From: Stagonosporopsis chrysanthemi
Lineage: Eukaryota; Ascomycota; Dothideomycetes; Pleosporales; Didymellaceae
Length of the DNA stretch: 64,000 nt
Assembly (NCBI GenBank): GCA_022560025.1
Contig: JAFISE010000007.1
Location: 62,001 to 126,000 of the forward strand
Reading direction: 5' to 3'
The number at the start of each line of letters is the position of its first letter. The stretch's first letter is position 1. The notes beneath the pieces are model-generated. The model was given only the letters and a program-made list of their open reading frames with translations. It did no database searches and had not been told where the DNA came from. Of the stretch, positions 21,701 to 32,857 are shown piece by piece. Both the position numbers and the translations under genes were made by a program.

Positions 21701-23680
21701 CTGCAAGTCTCGCGCACCGCCCGTGAGCGCTTGACCGATGCTAGCCAGACCAAGACCTCCAGCAGGCTGCTGAGCAACCAAGCCCTTGTCCGCTGCAGCT
21801 TCCTGCTCGGTGTTGAGGACGATCTCATTATGCGCAATTTCATCGTAGATTCCACGCAGGTAGTCGTCGGGCAAGTCGGCGTTGTCGTTGATGCCGCGGT
21901 TGTTCTTGATGAAATCTTCGGGCGTCATGCGGGGGCCCTTCATCTTCTTGCTGTGCTGGTCGACGTTCAGCATGATGACCGAGTACGACAGAACATATGC
22001 CGTGTCAGCGTTGGCGAAGGCGTTGGGGTTGCCGGTCATGTATCGTTCGGCGAACTTCAACATGAAGCGATCAATCTTCTGGGCCTCACCGGGGAGACGG
22101 AAGCTCTGCAGGAAGCGTCGCAGCGCGTCGACGAAGCGGGTCTTGGTAAAGTCCATCAGGTCGACAAAAGCATGCATGATGGCGATGTTGTCGGCATCAG
22201 CTTCTCCCAAGAACTCTCCCAGTGCGCCCTTGTCTATGCGTTCGTTGTCGAGGAAGAAGCGAGCAATGTCCTCGGGCGAGTCTGACGAGATGAAGCCGTC
22301 TTTGATCAGCACCTTCAGGCCCTTCTTCGGCTTGTAGTTGAACTGCCGGACTGCATTTGTCATGGCGGTTTTCCGCTGCTTCGCCTTCTCCAGTGAGTTG
22401 TAGTCATCCTCGGCGAGGGGCGTGACTGTGCCTGAGTCTCCGCCGATCGCGGGCGAGTCTGTGAGGGTGCGTGTGTCTATCGACACCCTCAAGTCGTCCA
22501 GTGACAATCTGGAGTCTTGCGATTGCACTTTGGGGTGTTCGGGGAGGGATTGCTGCGCCCAGCCGACAAGCGAGCGCAGAATCTCGACGAGGGCTTCGAG
22601 AGATTCCTGCTTCATGGCATAGTCTTGTGGATACGCACCATCTGCGTCGTGGGAGGACGTCATGGACACGGTGGTGAGGGAGGGCGGTAGTGTTCCTCGC
22701 GTCTGCCAGTCCATCTGTTTCGACTGCTTTTCTCGGTGATCTTGGTATGCCTGCTGTTGCATGGGGGTGATGGTGACGGGATTGCTGGATATTTTGGAGA
22801 GATGCTCGACGACACGCTGGTACATGTTGTCGAGGGCGGTGCGGTCGCAGTCGTAGTTGAGGTAGACCTCGACCAGGGCTCGGGGGTCTGCGGCGAAGCG
22901 GGCGAATATGGTCAGGACGTACTGCTTCTGGAAGGCAGGCGCAGCACGCTTGTCGAGCGTGGCGAGGTAGATCTCCTTGAGGAAGACCTCGACCTCCTTC
23001 TTGAGCATGACTCGCAGGTACTTGAGCATCTGCCAGAAGATCTCAGCGGCGACCTCGAAGACGGGCTTGACGGAGCTCGCTCCGTTCCGGCTCAGACTGA
23101 GACAGAGATATTGCTTGATGGCCTGCACAAAGGTGGTGGGCTCGTCACCGCTGCCACTGCGAATGGTGGCGTATGGCGAGACGAAGACGGCGATGTTGTT
23201 GTGGAGGATGGTGTGGACCATGTGCAGTGAGAGCAGCTTCGACCTCATGCCTTGTGATTTGACGTCCATTGCGTGGTCGACGGAGAGGCCCTTTGTGCTC
23301 AGACGGCACATGGCACGGAAGACGAGGTAGGCGTCCTTGACGAAGATTTCGTCCTCGTCCTCGTCGTCGGCGCCGGCGCCGGCGTGTGGTGTGGAAGTGT
23401 CTGCGCCGGAGACGTGGCGCGAGGTGGGCTTCCCTTTGATGCGGGTGACGAGTGTCGGGGCGTTGTCGTGGATGCGGTCGTCGTTGAAGCTCATGTTGTT
23501 CTCGAAGCTCTGCAGCGTGATCTTGGGGCCGGTGTGCATGTCGACGGCCTTGTCGCTGGGTTCTGGGAGGTCGCCGTCGTGGCCGAGGTCGCTTTCCTGC
23601 AGGGTGGGTGAGGCGTCGCGTTGTTGCGGGCTCTCGTCCTCTTGGTGCTGCTGGTCCAGGCTCTCGTCTGAGCGGTCCTT

Positions 23681-23712
<32 letters not shown>

Positions 23713-24856
23713 TGAGCGATGTGTGGGACAAGTTCTGGCGGGCCTCGCTGACGGCCAGCCTCGCCTTGACGCGCTCGAAGACGGTGCCGACCATCTGGGT
23801 CAGGGCGCCCTGGGCGACCTGCTGGTTCGCGCTCGACTTGGACAGCAGGAAGATGTTGTACGTCAGGCGCACGGCCTTGAGCAGGCCGGCGCCGTGGACG
23901 ACAATCTTGTCGTTCAGGATGGCTGCCAGCAGCGACTTGACAATCTGCAGCTGGACGTCCGGGTGGGTGGCCTCGCCCTGGAAGCAGTCGCAGATGGTGT
24001 CGATGGCGCGCTCGATCAGGGGGGCGGCGTCGGGGGCGTCGGGGGCGTCGGGGTGGTTCTCGGCGGGGACGGAGAAGTACGAGTAGCTGATGAGCTTGCC
24101 GATGCAGTCGAGGGCGGTGATGGAGACGGGGACGGTGGGGACCTCCGAGGCCAGCTGCAGCGGCTCGAACAGCAGCTCTGGGCTGATGCGGGCCGGGTCG
24201 CCCTCGCGCTTGATGGCGGCCAGGGCGGCGGCGGCGGCATCGCCGAGCTTCTTGTTCTTGCGGGCGTCCTTGGAGGCGGCGATGGCGTCGAGGGCGGTGC
24301 CGACGAAGACGAGCGAGCTGCGGGTCGAGGGGCGTGTGGCCGAGGTGGCGGCCGTCGACTGCGAGTCTGTCCGCGGGCGGGCGTCGACGTGCATGCGCTG
24401 GTCGAAGATTTGCTCCGACGAGCGCGGCGTGTCTGCGCCGTGGGGGACGTGGAGGCCGGGCGAGGCGGGGGCGGCAGTATGCTCTGGGGCGGCAGTATGC
24501 TCTGGGGCGGCATTGCGCTGCTCTGGTGCGGCATTGCGCTGCTCTGCTGTAGCATTGCGCTGCTCTGCTGCTGTGCCACTGCCCGCCTCTGGTGCGGCAT
24601 TGGGCTCGTGTGTCGGCGGCCCTGCCGGTGTGTCTACGTCTGCTGGTGTGTCTGCGTCTGCGTCTGCGTCTGCCTGTGATTGTGCGGGCGTCTCTGCTGT
24701 GTCCCCTGTCTCTGTCCCTCCCGTCTCCGTCTCCGTCTCTGTCTGTCCTGTCTGTCCTGTCTGTCCTGTCTGTCCTGTCTGTCCTGTCTCGGTCTCTGCA
24801 GGCCGCTCATCCACCTCCTGCTGGGCGGCGGCGCGGCGCTCCTCGTGGTCGGCCAT
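18726..24856 (-). CDS. sec7: Sec7-family Arf guanine nucleotide exchange factor (BIG/Sec7 type)
   Basis: Activates Arf GTPases at the trans-Golgi. The model has two exons, 24856-20545 and 20497-18726, with a 47-nt intron, giving 2027 aa, the size expected for Golgi Sec7/BIG proteins. I chose the ATG at 24856 (MADHEERR); the frame is open further upstream, but that extension is arginine-rich low complexity. In order: low-complexity acidic N-terminus with Gly-Gln-Thr repeats, N-terminal dimerisation/HUS-type helices, a Sec7 domain near residues 815-1010 containing the catalytic-glutamate segment GEFLGEADADN and the downstream YVLSYSVIMLNVDQHSK, then long helical HDS regions (for example KFMEIEELPGFKFQKDFLKP). 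A poly-Asp run is encoded near 23681-23713. Head-to-head with PDH E2. Confidence 0.95.
23681..23713. repeat. (GTC)n trinucleotide repeat inside sec7
   Basis: About ten GTC units on the plus strand encode a poly-aspartate tract in Sec7. Length polymorphism would change the protein without a frameshift. Confidence 0.9.
24739..24790. repeat. Nonamer repeat encoding Gly-Gln-Thr units in Sec7 N-terminus
   Basis: Five near-perfect TGTCTGTCC units on the plus strand. On the minus strand they encode repeated G-Q-T, continuing into Thr-Glu repeats. The period is a multiple of three, so the frame is kept. Confidence 0.9.
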
Positions 24857-25398
24857 GGTGGTCGCGGTCGCGGTCGCGGTCGCTGTCGCCAGGCTGGTCT
24901 CGATGCGTGCGTGCAGTGCCGTCGCGGTCCGGGCTCCTCTGTGCTGTGCCGCTGCTCGTCCAATGTGCGCTTCAGGGGCCGTGGGCGAGTCTCTCAGGCA
25001 TGCTGCGCACAGCTTCTCGCGGCGTGTTCGGGCAGCTCGCTCTACCGACAGGCACTCCCGCGCTATGGCGTAGTGACACTTGTCTGTCCGCGCGCCCCTA
25101 GCACCGCAGACCGCGCTCCGCGCACCCTCGCCCGCCGCTGTGGCTGACCGCCGGGCCCACACCCACGCCTAACCCGACTGGTGCGTGCTAGAGCAGGTTC
25201 CGACTCGGATTTCTACGAGACATTTCTGTTGGGCTGAGCGTCCGCTTCAACCATCACCACGCCTGCCCTCCCTCCGCGCGCCGTGTGCCCTCCCATCCCG
25301 CCGCCCGTCGCCGCCGCCCTCGACGGTCCTCTCGCTCCACCTCGCCCTCCGCGCCCCGAGCACGCAGCCGCTGAGCCCAGCTTCGGCATCCCGACACA
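24857..25398. promoter_or_regulatory. Head-to-head promoter of sec7 and PDH E2
   Basis: This 542-bp GC-rich region separates the divergent start codons. It begins with several GGTCGC hexamer repeats just upstream of the sec7 ATG. Long ORFs crossing it on both strands reflect GC bias and low complexity, not genes. Confidence 0.6.
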
Positions 25399-27080
25399 AT
25401 GCCTGCCACCACCATCCTGTCCCGCGCCGGCGCTCAATTGACCTCGCGGGGGTCCATTGCCCTGCGCGGCGCCTTCCAGAGGTGCGTCCTGCCCCAGCCT
25501 GCCCCGCGACGAGCCCGCCCCGAGCTTCGTTGCGTGCGGCCTGCCCCCGCCGCCCTGCCTGCGTCGCGCCCTGCACCGCACGCCAGCTGACCCGCCCAGA
25601 CGCACGCCCGCGCTCGCTGCCCTCGCCCGCTACTATGCCTGTGAGTGCCCGCCCCGCCGCCAGCCGCCTCGCACGCCCACTGACGCATTTCTCCGCAGCA
25701 TACCCCCCGCACACCGTCGTCAGCATGCCCGCCCTGTCGCCCACCATGACCGCCGGCAACATTGGCGCCTGGCAGAAGAAGGTCGGCGACTCGATAGCCC
25801 CCGGCGACGTCCTCGTCGAGATCGAGACAGACAAGGCCCAGATGGACTTTGAGTTCCAGGAGGAGGGCACCATCGCCAAGATTCTCCGCGACGCCGGCGA
25901 GAAGGACGTCGCCGTTGGCAGCGTGAGTGTGCCGTCGACGCCGCCATGTGCTCCAAGCTAACACACCACCCAGCCCATTGCCGTCATGGTCGAGGAGGGC
26001 GAGGACGTCTCTGCCTTTGACAAGTTCACCATTGCCGACGCCGGCGGCGACAAGAAGCCCGACACCCCCGCCAAGGAGGGCAACACCGCCGAGGCCAGCG
26101 AGCCCGCCGACTCTGGCTCCAAGACCGCGCCCCCCAAGCAGGAGGCCCCCGTCTCGCACGAGTCTGACTCGACCGGCAACCGCCTCGAGACGTCGCTCCA
26201 GCGCCAGCCCGCCTACTCGCCCGCCGTCAAGAAGCTTGCTCTCGAGAAGGGCATCGCCCTCAAGGATGTCAAGGGAACCGGCCGCGGCGGTGCCATCACC
26301 AAGGAGGACGTCGAGAAGGCCAAGCCCGCTGCTGCCTCTGCCGCTGCTGGCGCCTCCTCCGCCGCCTACGAGGACGTCGAGGCCACCAGCATGCGCAAGG
26401 TCATTGCCTCGCGCCTGACCGAGTCGATGCAGCAGAACCCCCACTACTTTGTCGCCTCGTCCATCTCCGTCTCCAAGCTGCTCAAGCTGCGTGAGGCCCT
26501 CAACGCCTCCGCCGACGGCGCCTACAAGCTGTCCGTCAACGACCTGCTCGTCAAGGCCCTGGCCGTCGCCGCCCGCAAGGTCCCCGCCGCCAACTCGTCG
26601 TGGCGCGAGATTGACGGCAAGGTCATCATCCGCCAGCACAACGTCGTCGACGTCTCCGTCGCCGTCTCCACCCCCGTCGGCCTCATGACGCCCATTGTCA
26701 AGAACGTCAACGGCCTGGGCCTCTCCTCCATCTCCGCCCAGATCAAGGACCTCGGCAAGCGCGCCCGCGACGGCAAGCTCAAGCCCGACGAGTACCAGGG
26801 CGGCAGCATCACCATCTCCAACATGGGCATGAACCCCGCCGTCGAGCGCTTTACCGCCGTCATCAACCCGCCCCAGGCCTGCATCGTCGCCATCGGCACA
26901 ACAAACAAGGTCGCTGTCCCCGGCGACCTGTCCGAGGACGGCACACCGAGCCTGTCCTGGGACGACCAGATTGTCATCACCGGCTCCTTTGACCACAAGG
27001 TCGTCGACGGCGCCGTCGGCGGCGAGTTTATGAAGGAGCTCAAGCGCGCCATTGAGAACCCCCTGGAGCTGCTGCTGTAG
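25399..27080 (+). CDS. LAT1: Dihydrolipoamide acetyltransferase, E2 of pyruvate dehydrogenase complex
   Basis: Transfers the acetyl group from lipoamide to CoA in mitochondria. Exons 25399-25481, 25600-25640, 25699-25922 and 25974-27080 give 484 aa. An Arg/Ser/Ala-rich presequence (about 1-40, ending ALARYYA) precedes one lipoyl domain with lipoyl-Lys near 87 in [11 protein letters not shown]. Next come an Ala/Pro/Lys linker, a peripheral-subunit-binding domain ([13 protein letters not shown] to [14 protein letters not shown]), and the catalytic domain ending [15 protein letters not shown] with the His (about 457) and Asp (about 461) of the HxxxD motif. The MPALSPTM lipoyl start is typical of pyruvate, not oxoglutarate, dehydrogenase E2. 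Codons are almost all C/G-ending, which suggests high expression. Two introns lie within the presequence region. Confidence 0.96.
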
Positions 27081-27177
27081 ACAAATCGTCGACACCTTGT
27101 CATTGGAGAAACATGGGCGAAGACGAACAGAGTGAAGTGTAGATGAGGAGAGGAGTGGACATGGATGTGTAGACGAC

Positions 27178-27202
27178 AGGATAGGATAGGATAGGATAGG
27201 AT
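27178..27202. repeat. (AGGAT)x5 tandem repeat
   Basis: Five exact pentamer units downstream of PDH E2, probably in its 3' UTR or terminator region. Confidence 0.92.
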
Positions 27203-27244
27203 CTCTTGTACAATCACCCCCCTTTTGAAATGCGCAATTTCTTG

Positions 27245-27341
27245 CTCTCTTCTCTCTTCTCTCTTCTCTCTTCTCTCTTCTCTCTTCTCTCTTCTCTCTT
27301 CTCTCTTCTCTCTTCTCTCTTCTCTCTTCTCTCTTCTCTCT
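27245..27341. repeat. Heptamer tandem repeat (TCTCTTC)n, about 13 copies
   Basis: Nearly perfect heptamers without spacers form a polypyrimidine strand of nearly 100 nt. The reading frames across it are repeat artefacts. Such tracts can adopt triplex (H-DNA) structures and change length readily. Confidence 0.95.
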
Positions 27342-27579
27342 CATTTCCCCCTAAAACACACAGTCATGCAGGTACAACAGCTCTGTCTCTTATTCTCTCA
27401 TCTCTTGGCTTTGGCTTTGGCTATGGCTATGACTTTTTCATACTCGCACTCGTCTACGTTCAATCATACAGTACAGGTTTAGGTCCAGGTCCAGCGCGGG
27501 CGTCTGCTGCGCTGCGCTGTGCTGAACCCTCCTACCCTCCCCACTCGTACTTCGCTCCCCACTCGCTTCGCTTGCTCCG

Positions 27580-30500
27580 CTACGAAATATCAAACAACTT
27601 CTTCAACTCAATCAACAGCTTCCACTCGTCCTGGCTGACATCGCTCCTGAAAAACTCCTTGAGCGTGTCGATGCTCTTGCGGCTGATGGCGCTGTACAGC
27701 GTGTCGCCTTCCTCGAGGTGGCGGCCGTACATGGGCTGGTTGGGGCCTTCGATCTTGACGGCGACCGAAGGTTGGCCGCGCTTGCAGATGGAGAGTTGCT
27801 TGTGGTCGCGTTCGATGGATGTACTAAGGGGGGGAGGGGTGAGTAGGGATACTAAAAGGGAGGGGGTGGGAGTGGATAGGGGTATTGGGGGGAGGGGTTA
27901 GGGGGGGACTTACACGCGACCCAGATTTATCACCTCCTTCAGCCCCGTCACGGGGTTCTTCTTCACGGCGCACACGGGCGTCGTCAGCCTCAGGTTGCCC
28001 TCGACCACGTCGACGCCAATGACAATCGGGTCCTTTTTGTTAAACACAGCCACAGGCCGCAGCACGCACGGGAACACGGCCAGCATCTTGCTCTCCTCCT
28101 TGCGCTGCTCCTCGAGCTGCTTCATGTGCGCCGTGAACTTGTCGAACAGGTGGTAGATGATGTCAGCCTCGAAGATCTTGACGCCAATCTCGTCCGCGTA
28201 CAGCTTGGCTTCCTTGTCCACTTTCACATCGAAGCACAGCATCACGGCGAACTCTTTCGCCTTCTCCAGCATGATGCCCGCGCGCAGCACGTCCTTTTTG
28301 AACACGGGCCCGATCGAGATGGTCGCCACGGGGATCTTGGACACGCGCAGGAATTCCAGCAGCGCTTCGAGCGAGCCCAGCGTCGACGCTTGCACCGATA
28401 CGCCGCGGCCCGTCTTGGACACATTGCTAAGCAGGTGCTCCAGGTCGCCCATGACTTCGTCCATGAGGTCGTCTTCGTCGTCGTCGGGGCCGACGACCAG
28501 CAGGCGCGAGCCGGCAATCGCCGTGTCGAGGCCGTCGGCGGCGATCTTGATGCCCATCGCGGCCTTGACTTCCTTGTTGTGCACGTACACCGACTTGACG
28601 CGCAGCTCCTTCATCTCGGCGGGCGTGAGCAGCGCGCGGATGTTGGTCACAATGGGCTCCGGGTTGCCGCACACGACGATGCGGTCGCCCTCGTGCAGCA
28701 CACCGTTGGACAGGATGACGTCGATGGTGGTGCCCAGGCCCTCGATGACCTTGACTTCGAGCACCGTGCACTCGACCTCGGAGAGGTACATGAGGTTGTT
28801 TGTGAGGCGGCTCTGCGTCAGGCTGACGATGAGCTTGATCATGTCGGGAATACCCTCGCCCGTGTGTGCGGACGTCGGGCACACCGAGACGTACTTGGAC
28901 ATGCTCTTGTTCTTGAAGTGCAGCTCCGAGTTGAATCCCTGCTCCGCAAGCTGAGTGCGCACAAAGGTCCAGCGCTCCTCGAACTCGGCCTGCACGGCCG
29001 CCTTCTGCAGGTTGAAGCTGTCCTCGAAGCCGTTGTTGTCAATCTTCTTCCAGCCGAAGAGGCGATCGATTTTGTTGAGTGCGACGATGAAAGGGGTCTT
29101 CCTACCCCGGAGAAGTTTCATCGACTCAATGGTCTGAGGCTCGAGACCGTGCATGATATCGATGACGAGAATGGCAATGTTGCACAGCGACGACCCACGA
29201 GATCGGAGGTTGGTGAACGACTCGTGACCAGGGGTGTCGATGACCAAAAGACCGGGGACGTTGAACTTGAAGCTGTTGTCCTTGTTGACGACGGCGACCT
29301 TCTTCTCCAGCGCCTCCACGGGGAAGTAGGTGGCACCAATCTGCTGCGTGATACCTCCGGCTTCGCCCTCCTGCACGTTGGTCTGACGGATCTTGTCGAG
29401 CAGCTTTGTCTTACCGGTATCGACGTGACCGAGAATACAGCAGATGGGAGATCGCAGGTTGTCCTTGGAACGCTGCGCCAGGGCTGCCTCGTGTGCCTCC
29501 TTTCGTCGATCGGCAGCGGCCTGCTTGCGGGTGGCTTCCGCGCGCTGGTGAGCTGTGCCCTGCTCGTCCTCTGAGGAGTCGTCGTCGCTGTCGTCCTCAG
29601 AGTCGTCCTCGGAGTCAGAGTCAGAGTCGGCGCCTGTTGCCGCAGGCTTTGCAACCGTCTTGTCTGAAGGCGTCGGTGCCGCTGCTGCTGCCTTCGCTGC
29701 TGCTGCCTTGGCGGCCTCGGCCTTCTTCTTCTTCTCCTCCTCCTCGTCCGAGTCTGCATCCCAGCTGTCCTTGACGTCGTCCAGCTCATCAGCCTGGGCC
29801 TCCCAGTCCTCGAGCTCGTCCTCGCCCTCACCCTTTTTGCCCTCAGCATCGGCGCGGGCCTTCTCAGCCTCTGCAGCTGCCGCCGCAGCTTGCTCTTCGG
29901 CCAGCTTCAACTCCTCGAGCTTCTTCGCGGCCTCTGCAGCTTCACGGGCCTCCCGCTCCTTCTGCTCCTGCTGCTGCTTCCTCTTCTTGCGGTCGTCGTA
30001 CTTGGGCTTCTTAGGCGCCTCGGGCTCGCCCTCCAGCGCCGCAACCTTGGCACCGCTCTCGAGCATCTGCTTCAAGCGCAAGTCGGCCTTGGCCTTGGCC
30101 TCCTTCTGCGCCTTGGTCATGTATTTGCCCTCCTTCTTGAGCTGCTCGATCTTCTCCTTCTCGCGCTGCTTCTTGGCCGCCTTAGCCTCCTCCTTGCGCT
30201 GCTTCTCCTCTTCTGCGAGCTTTTCCTCCTCCTCAGCGCGGGCCTTCTCCTCTGCTTCGAGGCGAGCTTGCTCTTCCTGCTGCTTTCGCAGCGCCTCCTG
30301 TTGCTTCTGGAGAGCCGCTAGGGCAGCAGGCACCTTCTTCTTCTTGCCACCAGCGGCGGGGGCGGCTTCGGCGGCGGGAGCAGGTGCAGCTTCAACGGGT
30401 TTGGCCTCGGCGGCCTTGGGCTCTGCCTTCGCAGGAGCAGTGGTCTTCTTCTTCGCAGCCTGTGATCCAGTCAGTCTTGAGACGTCGATAGGGTTCAATC

Positions 30501-30971
30501 AACACATACCATCTCCTTCTTGCGCTGCTTCTCCTTCTCCTTCTTCTCGCGCTCCTTCTCAGCCTTTGTCTTGATGCGCGGCGCCTCCTCGGTGGTCGGT
30601 GTCGCGGGCGCAGACTCCTCCTTCACAGCAGCACCGCCCTTCTTATTCTTCTTGCCATAGTTGCCGGCAAAGACATCGTCGTCGTCGTCGTCGAAGTTGG
30701 CCTCCTGCGGCGCCTTGGCCGCGAAGTCATCGCCGTCGTTGGCAGCTGGTGGGTCTTCGCCCTTGACTTCTGTGTTTGCGCCCTTCTTGTTCTTCTTCTT
30801 GCCACGCCTCTGGAGCGCAGCCAGCAGACCGCCAGCTTCCTCCTCACCACCGGCCTCTTCAGCAGCCTTGGCTTCCTGTGCGAGGGCATCGTTTTCGGTG
30901 GTGACGGTCTCTCCGAGCTCGGCCTCCCAGTCGTCATCCTGCTGCTTCTTCTTGCCCTTCTTCGGCGCCAT
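27580..30971 (-). CDS. FUN12: Eukaryotic translation initiation factor 5B (eIF5B/IF2-like GTPase)
   Basis: GTPase that promotes 60S subunit joining. Exons on the minus strand: 30971-30510, 30459-27914 and 27823-27580, giving 1083 aa. The N-terminal half is highly charged with Lys/Glu coiled-coil, as in all eIF5B proteins, and carries acidic clusters. The G domain starts near residue 500: [17 protein letters not shown] (G1), GGITQQIGA (G2), DTPGHESF (G3) and NKIDR (G4). Domains II-IV follow, and the third exon supplies the conserved C-terminal block [20 protein letters not shown] with the final helix [10 protein letters not shown]. The last intron (27824-27913) is unusually C-rich on the transcript strand. 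Codon use is strongly biased, as expected for an abundant factor. Confidence 0.97.
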
Positions 30972-32410
30972 TTCGTCGGTCGAGCTTTTCGCGTGAGGAA
31001 AAGTGGCCGCTCGTGCGTATTATGTAGGCTGTCGACGGGGACGGTCCGTGTGGCGGCGGGGTTAACAGAGTCAGGTTCAAAGTCCCGAAACTTGCAGTTG
31101 AGCGTTCAAAGTGGAGCCTGAAAACGGCTAGTCCTCTGGAAGATCCCGTGAGTCAAAACTCAGCCAACGAAGGCCTGGATCTCGCAAGAAAGGGACAGGA
31201 TATTGAAGCGTGAGGCAAACGCACACAAGGCGATTGAATTTCGTCGCTCTTGATTGTTCTCGGTGGCGCTAATTGGCGGGGTGCGGCGGTGCACCGGCCA
31301 CGACGTGTGGCGCATGCACGTGAACTTCATGTTACCACTGCGTCCGAAGGACCTCTGAGCTGGTGTGAAATGCGGATTCAGCCTGACATGAGCCAGAATG
31401 ACTTATGTGTGATGTATGGGAGGGTATGGTGTTTGTGTGTCCATTGCTTGTTTGAGGCTCAACCCGTCTAGGTGGTAACGGCAGACGTGAGAGCTGTAGG
31501 CGGATGAGTGATCAGTCGCAGTGCTCACAACATCTCGAGTGTGTACTTGATGTAGCTGAAGCGACGTAACTGAACACACAGACACTCTTCGCAATCACTG
31601 TCATCATGAATGCAAATGAGTGGTAGATCTTACTTCAGCCCACGATCTGCGTTTGTTCCGAGTACAACATATGCATATCGCTGTCACACTCGAGTTTAGC
31701 GCTGATATCTCTGTGTTCCAGTCAACCCTCTCCTCTTTGTACATGTCTTCGCTGTCTGGGACCCCGCCGTCAGTACAGTCATACTCGTAACCCCTTCACG
31801 AATCTCGCTTAGTAGGACGAAGCCTCACGCTGCATGCCGCCTCTAGAGATGTGTTCGGAGCTCGAGGCGTGAGAGCCTGTATATTAGGTTTGTATCTGGA
31901 TGTGCGCGTAGGGCCTAATCTGAGTGTCAACTGTATTGGATAACAGACACGCAATGCAGAGCGACATGTCTATGTTCAGAGCTTCCCGCAAGGTCAGGTT
32001 TGTGCTTCGTTGTGCCCGTTTGTGATGCTTAAGCTCGAGTACACGCACGCACAGCGAGATCAGGGATGTTGTATCTGAGGAAAGAAGTCTTCGGAGAATT
32101 GAAGGTCAGGCTAGGATTGCGGAAAGGTGGTGTGGTATGGTGTCGACATGATTTGATAGGTTTGTGGCTCACAAGTTCTTAGTTGTGTGTCCATGTTTCG
32201 CCTTCGTGGAGAATTGGGGACACACTTTAGTAATCGAGAAATAGAAAGATGAAGTGCTTGCCACTTTCGGAAGATTCGTAGGGCTTCTCTGTTATGTTGT
32301 AGGTGTATCTTCAAGGTTCATATGTACCGCGCCTGCCAGACCCGAAAGAAATATGCAGCCTCCCATCATCAATGCTACCCGCTCTGTGCCATTCCTCTGT
32401 GTCATAACAC
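30972..32410. other. Intergenic, no gene recognised
   Basis: About 1.44 kb. The left end must contain the eIF5B promoter. Short ORFs (the longest about 73 codons) lack motifs. No repeat or RNA gene is evident by eye. Confidence 0.5.
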
Positions 32411-32857
32411 CTACAATAATCCCGCGAGAAATCCAACTCCAGCTCCAATGCTGACAACCACCCACCCCACGCCCATAGCGCCCGGTGCTACCTCCAATCG
32501 TCCCGCAGCACCTGACATACTCATGCCCGCCATAGCCGAGCCTGTTGCTGTCGACATCATCCCGCTCATACCGCTCATGCCGTTCATACCCGTCATGACC
32601 TGGCCGTTCGACATTGTCATCACCGCGCCGGCGCCCATGGACATACCGCTCATGCCCGCATCCATCGAGGAGCCGGTACCGGGTGAGGCGCCGGCGGTAG
32701 ACTCATTGTCCCACATCATGGTGACGGCAGGGGCACCGGATGCGGTAGGAGTGGCTGAGGGTGCAGTAGTCATGCCAGACTGTGCACTCATGCCGGACTG
32801 TGCAAGCGCAAGAGGCGCGGCGGCCAGGAGAGTAGCGGCGAAGAAAGTGGCGTGCAT
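32411..32857 (-). CDS. Small secreted methionine/glycine-rich protein with GPI-anchor-type C-terminus
   Basis: Single-exon 148-aa protein starting at the ATG at 32857; the frame is open further upstream, but the signal peptide begins here (MHATFFAATLLAAAPLALAQ). The mature part is low-complexity Met, Gly, Ser, Thr and Ala, with dense GMSGM/MSMG-type motifs: roughly 20 methionines in 70 residues. The C-terminus is a long hydrophobic segment (VGWVVVSIGAGVGFLAGLL) after a small-residue region, typical of a GPI attachment signal. I cannot name a family. Clustered M-x-M and M-x-x-M motifs recall copper-binding domains of copper transporters, so surface metal binding is a hypothesis only. It could equally be a structural wall protein. 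Confidence 0.75.
   Translation of the reverse strand: MHATFFAATLLAAAPLALAQSGMSAQSGMTTAPSATPTASGAPAVTMMWDNESTAGASPGTGSSMDAGMSGMSMGAGAVMTMSNGQVMTGMNGMSGMSGMMSTATGSAMAGMSMSGAAGRLEVAPGAMGVGWVVVSIGAGVGFLAGLL

Larger units (their letters stand above)
27081..27579. other. Convergent intergenic region with microsatellites
   Basis: These 499 bp between the PDH E2 stop and the eIF5B stop hold both 3' ends, a 5-bp repeat and a long 7-bp CT-rich repeat (listed separately). No gene is seen. Confidence 0.6.

Noticed and set aside
21305..24679. Several open frames of 250-330 codons on the plus strand
   Set aside because: They are mirror frames of the Sec7 coding exon caused by codon bias. None shows a domain or sensible start.
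27245..27341. Possible CRISPR-like array
   Set aside because: Units are 7 bp with no spacers in eukaryotic DNA; it is a simple tandem repeat.
25434..27344. 636-codon open frame on the minus strand
   Set aside because: It is antisense to PDH E2, begins in the heptamer repeat and encodes Gly/Val/Asp-rich low complexity. PDH E2 on the other strand is certain.
28126..29574. 482-codon open frame on the plus strand
   Set aside because: It lies antisense to the eIF5B coding exon, where strong third-position G/C bias removes stops on the opposite strand. The translation is low-complexity His/Arg/Val with no family features.
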